This document shows, one piece after another, positions 61,287 through 64,000 of a stretch of DNA of 64,000 nt. The notes beneath the pieces are model-generated. The model made no database searches, had not been told where the DNA came from, and saw nothing but the letters and a program-made list of their open reading frames with translations. The translations under genes and the position numbers were made by a program. The number at the start of each line of letters is the position of its first letter. Position 1 is the first letter of the stretch. The DNA is from Verrucomicrobiota bacterium (GTDB taxonomy: Bacteria; Verrucomicrobiota; Verrucomicrobiia; Verrucomicrobiales; DEV007): assembly GCA_018970725.1 (NCBI GenBank), contig JAGWVU010000015.1, positions 36,815 through 100,814 on the forward strand. The letters run 5' to 3'.

Positions 61287-61294
61287 GCACCCGG

Positions 61295-63211
61295 TCAACA
61301 CGGGGCCAACCGGTCGTCGAACGGATCCAGGTTGCGCCGCAGGTCGGGCAGGTGGAGAACCCTGAGTAGTTCCGCGGTTTCCGCCGCGCTGAAGAACGTC
61401 TGGCGAGCCTGATCCCGGTCCGGTGAACGGCTGGGGCCGACCGGTTTTTCCGGCAGATGGTCCAGTCCGCCGAACTCAAGATGATGGCGCCACGGGGCGA
61501 GGAAACGTCGTTTCACTTCCTCAAGGCTTTGCGGGTCGGCGTGATGGATGCGATACCAAGCCTCGATGAACGCCCCGAACAACCAGGAAAGGCTGGTGGC
61601 AGACTGGATCATTCCAGCTTGGGCGAAGGCATTTTCGAGGGCGTGGACGATCAGGCTGGCCTTGCCCTGATCCACGCAGACAATGGGGAGCCCGCCGACC
61701 GCGAGAACCTGATCGAGTCCCAAAGTGGAGACCCGTTCCACGGGATGGGACGGCGAGTGCAGGATGGCGTGGTCGAGGTGACCGAGTTCCTCGTTCCAGA
61801 AGGCGCGGTCGAACTCGCGGCGGGCGGTTTGATAGAGCGTCTCCCAACGGCCCTCGTTGAGTCGGTCGCCGATTCTCAGGGCGGCCAGCCAGAGGCTTTG
61901 GATGGTCACCCGTTTGATGGTGCGGGGCGGGGAGTCCGGGCCCGCGGGTTCAAGGGTTTCCGCCAGCAGGCTGTCCTCATCCATGAAGACGACCCGGTGA
62001 TTGCGCAGGGAGAGACCGGTCAGGATCTCTTCCACACTCCGCTCCAACTCGGCTCGTTCCCCGGCCGGGATGACCCGGGACTGACGGTGGGCGGCGCGCA
62101 GGTATTCGTAGACGGCCACCACATACCACAGTGAAGGCTCCGGCGAAGCGAAAGAGGAGGCCAGCCGATGCTCGGAGATTTCCGATGGCATCAAGCCGGA
62201 GGCCATCCGGTCCCGCCAAGTCCGCAGAACCTGGCTCGCGACATCGAGTCTTCCCGGGCTGAGGCAGATGCCGCGGATGGCGATCATGGCCCGCGCCCCC
62301 ATTTCCGTGCCGCGGGGGTAACCGGAAATCACGGTGCGGCCTTCCGGCCCGGTGACGATGTATTGATCCGCGGCCCGGTCGAGCTTGGAACGAAAGAGCT
62401 TACGCCGGGTCCGCTCCGCGTTGCGCAGTTTGCCGGCCAAATGGGCCACTTCGTTGGCGGTGCGGGGATCCTCGTTCATCTCGCTGGCCGTACCCGCAAT
62501 GAGATGAGCGTCCTGAAGCGGTTCCAACGTCCAGCGAAACTCACCGGGACAGGCCAGATCCTCGCTGGTGTCGTTGTCATAAGCAAAGCCGTGGATCCAT
62601 TCCGGCTGGCGGTGGAACTCGCCGTCGCTCAGGATGGAGAGGGCCGGGGCTCCGGGGCGGAGGGACCAGACGAACTGCCGGGGGGAGGGACACTCCGGCT
62701 CAAGGTTGATCCGGTGGGATTCGGCACGAGGTGAATGCATCGGCCTGCCCGAAAGCAGCGGGCGGACGCGGAGGGTGACCGGGCGGGAAGAGACTTCAAG
62801 ATGCCAGCGGAAGACGAACCGGTTGGTGCCCTGGCGACAGAAACATTCCGCCATCAGAAGGCGTCCCCCGCCGAGATCGAAGGTCCATCGGGGCCAAGGC
62901 TGGGACCGGAAGCGGAGGAGGTTCTTCCGCCCGTCCGGCTCTTGTCCGGGGTGAATCAAGCCACCGGCCCCGAGCGAAAGGCTGGCGTCTTCGGTATCCA
63001 CCCGGACCTCGAACCCATTGATGAGGACGTGGCGATCCATGGGAGGGTTTTTGGCGATCACCACCATGCCGTGGGACGGCCAGAGACGTGCACCGCCGAT
63101 CGTGGCGCAGGTGTAGCCACCGAGTCCGTTGGTCTCGAGAAATTGATCCCGCAGCCGCAGGGAGGCGCGGCCGGTGGAGGGGATCGGGCTGCGATTCTCC
63201 GGGGTGGACAT
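61295..63211 (-). CDS. Amylo-alpha-1,6-glucosidase-family protein lacking catalytic motifs
   Basis: Protein of 638 residues with the two-part layout of bacterial glycogen debranching enzymes (GDE). An N-terminal beta domain opens FLETNGLGGYTCATIGG, then an alpha/alpha barrel with HLIAGTASEM and LWYVVAVYEYLRA. The catalytic regions are changed. The consensus YPWFxDWGRDTMIALPGL reads GYPRGTEMGARAMIAIRG, so the conserved Asp of WGRD is missing. The second family motif (TWMDA) is also absent around DSLLAETLEPAGPDSPP. It may therefore be inactive or act on another substrate. It has no signal peptide. ATG 63211 lies 19 bp after apt on the same strand; the two are probably co-transcribed. Confidence 0.78.
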   Translation of the reverse strand: MSTPENRSPIPSTGRASLRLRDQFLETNGLGGYTCATIGGARLWPSHGMVVIAKNPPMDRHVLINGFEVRVDTEDASLSLGAGGLIHPGQEPDGRKNLLRFRSQPWPRWTFDLGGGRLLMAECFCRQGTNRFVFRWHLEVSSRPVTLRVRPLLSGRPMHSPRAESHRINLEPECPSPRQFVWSLRPGAPALSILSDGEFHRQPEWIHGFAYDNDTSEDLACPGEFRWTLEPLQDAHLIAGTASEMNEDPRTANEVAHLAGKLRNAERTRRKLFRSKLDRAADQYIVTGPEGRTVISGYPRGTEMGARAMIAIRGICLSPGRLDVASQVLRTWRDRMASGLMPSEISEHRLASSFASPEPSLWYVVAVYEYLRAAHRQSRVIPAGERAELERSVEEILTGLSLRNHRVVFMDEDSLLAETLEPAGPDSPPRTIKRVTIQSLWLAALRIGDRLNEGRWETLYQTARREFDRAFWNEELGHLDHAILHSPSHPVERVSTLGLDQVLAVGGLPIVCVDQGKASLIVHALENAFAQAGMIQSATSLSWLFGAFIEAWYRIHHADPQSLEEVKRRFLAPWRHHLEFGGLDHLPEKPVGPSRSPDRDQARQTFFSAAETAELLRVLHLPDLRRNLDPFDDRLAPC

Positions 63212-63230
63212 GGGTCGCGGCGCGGCCGAC

Positions 63231-63764
63231 TCAATAGACGAGCACCGAGTGCACCCGGGATTTTTGGCAAAGCCGGCTCCGGCCGCCCAGTGCCGCCAGT
63301 TCGATGAGAAAGGAAGTCGCGACCAATTCGCCACCCACCTCTTTGATGAGGGCTTGCGCAGCCCCTGCCGTGCCCCCCGTGGCGAGCAGATCATCCACCA
63401 GCCAAACGGATTCTCCGGGGGAGATGCCGTCCTCGTGAATCTCGACCTCAGCCTCACCATATTCCAAGGTGTAGGCCAGGCGCCGCGTATGCCAGGGGAG
63501 TTTGCCGCGCTTGCGGACCGGCACCAGACCGGCCCCGACCCGCAGGGCGACGGCCGAGGCGAAAATGAAGCCCCGGGCGTCGATCCCGACCACCTTGTCC
63601 ACCTTGGTGGAGCCGAGCGGCTCGATCAAGGCATCGATGGCCTGCGCGAACAGGGCGTGATCAGAGAGCACCGGAGTGATGTCCTTGAAGAGCACGCCGG
63701 GTTGCGGGAAGTCAGGGACATCCCGTATGGCCGCGAGCAGGCGGCGGGATCGTTCAGATTGCAC
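63231..63764 (-). CDS. apt: Adenine phosphoribosyltransferase
   Basis: Salvages adenine to AMP with PRPP, 177 residues (family length about 170-180). Seen: the N-terminal IRDVPDFPQPGVLFKDITP, GIDARGFIFASAVA, PVRKRGKLPW and the PRPP loop VWLVDDLLATGGTAGAA. It starts with GTG at 63764. AGGGGAAC directly precedes the start and may serve as Shine-Dalgarno; the overlapping TATAGG could instead be a -10 box. The debranching-family gene follows 19 bp later. Confidence 0.95.
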   Translation of the reverse strand: MQSERSRRLLAAIRDVPDFPQPGVLFKDITPVLSDHALFAQAIDALIEPLGSTKVDKVVGIDARGFIFASAVALRVGAGLVPVRKRGKLPWHTRRLAYTLEYGEAEVEIHEDGISPGESVWLVDDLLATGGTAGAAQALIKEVGGELVATSFLIELAALGGRSRLCQKSRVHSVLVY

Positions 63765-63860
63765 GTTCCCCTATACGCCAGAGCCCGGGCGGGGTCAACG
63801 CCGGGGCGCGGGATGGTGTCCGGCCCGGAACCGGCTCCTTCGATGCGTTGGGCCCAATGG

Positions 63861-63964
63861 GGAAATGGATGGAAATGGATGAAAATGGATGAAAATGGAT
63901 GGAAATGGATGGAAATGGATGGAAATGGATGGAAATGGATGGAAATGGATGGAAATGGATGGAA
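63861..63964. repeat. 10-bp minisatellite, ten units
   Basis: Ten head-to-tail copies of GGAAATGGAT run from 63861 to 63960; units 3 and 4 have GA in place of GG at their start. A final partial GGAA follows. The unit length is close to one helical turn, so its short A-runs lie on one face of the helix. It separates apt from a reading frame that begins at 63974. Confidence 0.95.
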
Positions 63965-63973
63965 CATCCTCCC

Positions 63974-64000
63974 ATGCGCCTGCCGCTCCCTCCCGTCCTT
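63974..64000 (+). CDS. Possible start of a truncated gene (9 codons visible)
   Basis: ATG 63974 opens MRLPLPPVL and runs off the window end. The start could be a signal peptide. No Shine-Dalgarno is present; the 10-bp repeat ends 9 bp upstream. It is reported only because a real gene here would lie directly under the minisatellite; nine codons cannot establish it. Confidence 0.2.

Noticed and set aside
63861..63964. CRISPR array
   Set aside because: The units are 10 bp with no spacers, so this is a minisatellite, not a CRISPR array.
63754..63975. Short minus-strand reading frames of Ser-Ile-His-Phe-Pro repeats across the minisatellite
   Set aside because: They arise from reading the 10-bp repeat in its open frames and run into the apt start region; they show no sign of being genes.
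1..64000. tRNA, rRNA, riboswitch or insertion sequence genes
   Set aside because: Reading the intergenic regions on both strands showed no cloverleaf-like sequence with a GTTCRANNC arm, no rRNA-like stretch, no recognisable riboswitch core and no transposase motif.

Overview
The window looks like a chromosomal segment of a GC-rich, Gram-negative bacterium of the Verrucomicrobiota or wider PVC group. The evidence is two large PVC-type secreted dehydrogenases ending in a cytochrome c CxxCH domain, two 3-keto-disaccharide hydrolase (DUF1080) proteins, a ThuA-like protein, a sugar isomerase with a Tat signal, an FG-GAP repeat protein and very large secreted proteins of unknown function. Housekeeping genes are interleaved: hrpA, engB, recJ, miaA, fabF and apt. 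I saw no rRNA, tRNA, CRISPR array, insertion sequence or prophage gene. No gene-free stretch exceeds 300 bases.

Layout. 1-2723: divergent hrpA (cut by the window edge) and engB. 2772-24353: secreted carbohydrate-related enzymes (DUF1080/cytochrome c fusion, ceramidase-like, ThuA, acid phosphatase, sugar isomerase, second DUF1080 protein), a large FG-GAP protein, recJ, a rhodanese/nuclease pair, miaA, and an unusual fusion of a ferritin-like di-iron domain with an ATP-grasp domain. 24406-34582: three translationally coupled genes for giant secreted, membrane-anchored proteins that look like distant paralogues. 34633-38178: a ribose-type sugar ABC importer. 38173-47601: an AI-2E-type membrane protein, a glycine-zipper lipoprotein, an ABC-2 transporter operon, a metallophosphoesterase, two glycosyltransferases, a stand-alone cyclic-nucleotide-binding protein and a DUF3307 protein. 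47614-52480: the second PVC-type dehydrogenase, an RDD protein and another glycine-zipper lipoprotein. 52691-59938: a zinc-ribbon membrane protein, a multidomain roadblock protein, an MglA-like Ras GTPase, a second roadblock protein, then ExbB/TolQ, ExbD/TolR, a TonB-like protein and a small zinc-ribbon membrane protein. 60039-64000: fabF, a glycogen-debranching-family protein that has lost its catalytic motifs, apt, and a 10-bp minisatellite ahead of the start of a truncated reading frame.

Two regions are the best candidates for undescribed biology. The first is the three-giant operon (about 10 kb), preceded by the di-iron/ATP-grasp fusion. The second is the GTPase/roadblock/Exb cluster, whose parts parallel the MglA-controlled, TolQR-like gliding motor of Myxococcus, although that function is only inferred here.

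Non-coding signals include two 95-bp palindromic elements that are about 81% identical, each lying directly behind a stop codon, plus a half copy behind recJ. Convergent gene ends form hairpins built from the two stop codons. Several genes without a Shine-Dalgarno sequence have a -10-like hexamer only 5-10 nt ahead of the start codon, which suggests leaderless or near-leaderless messages.
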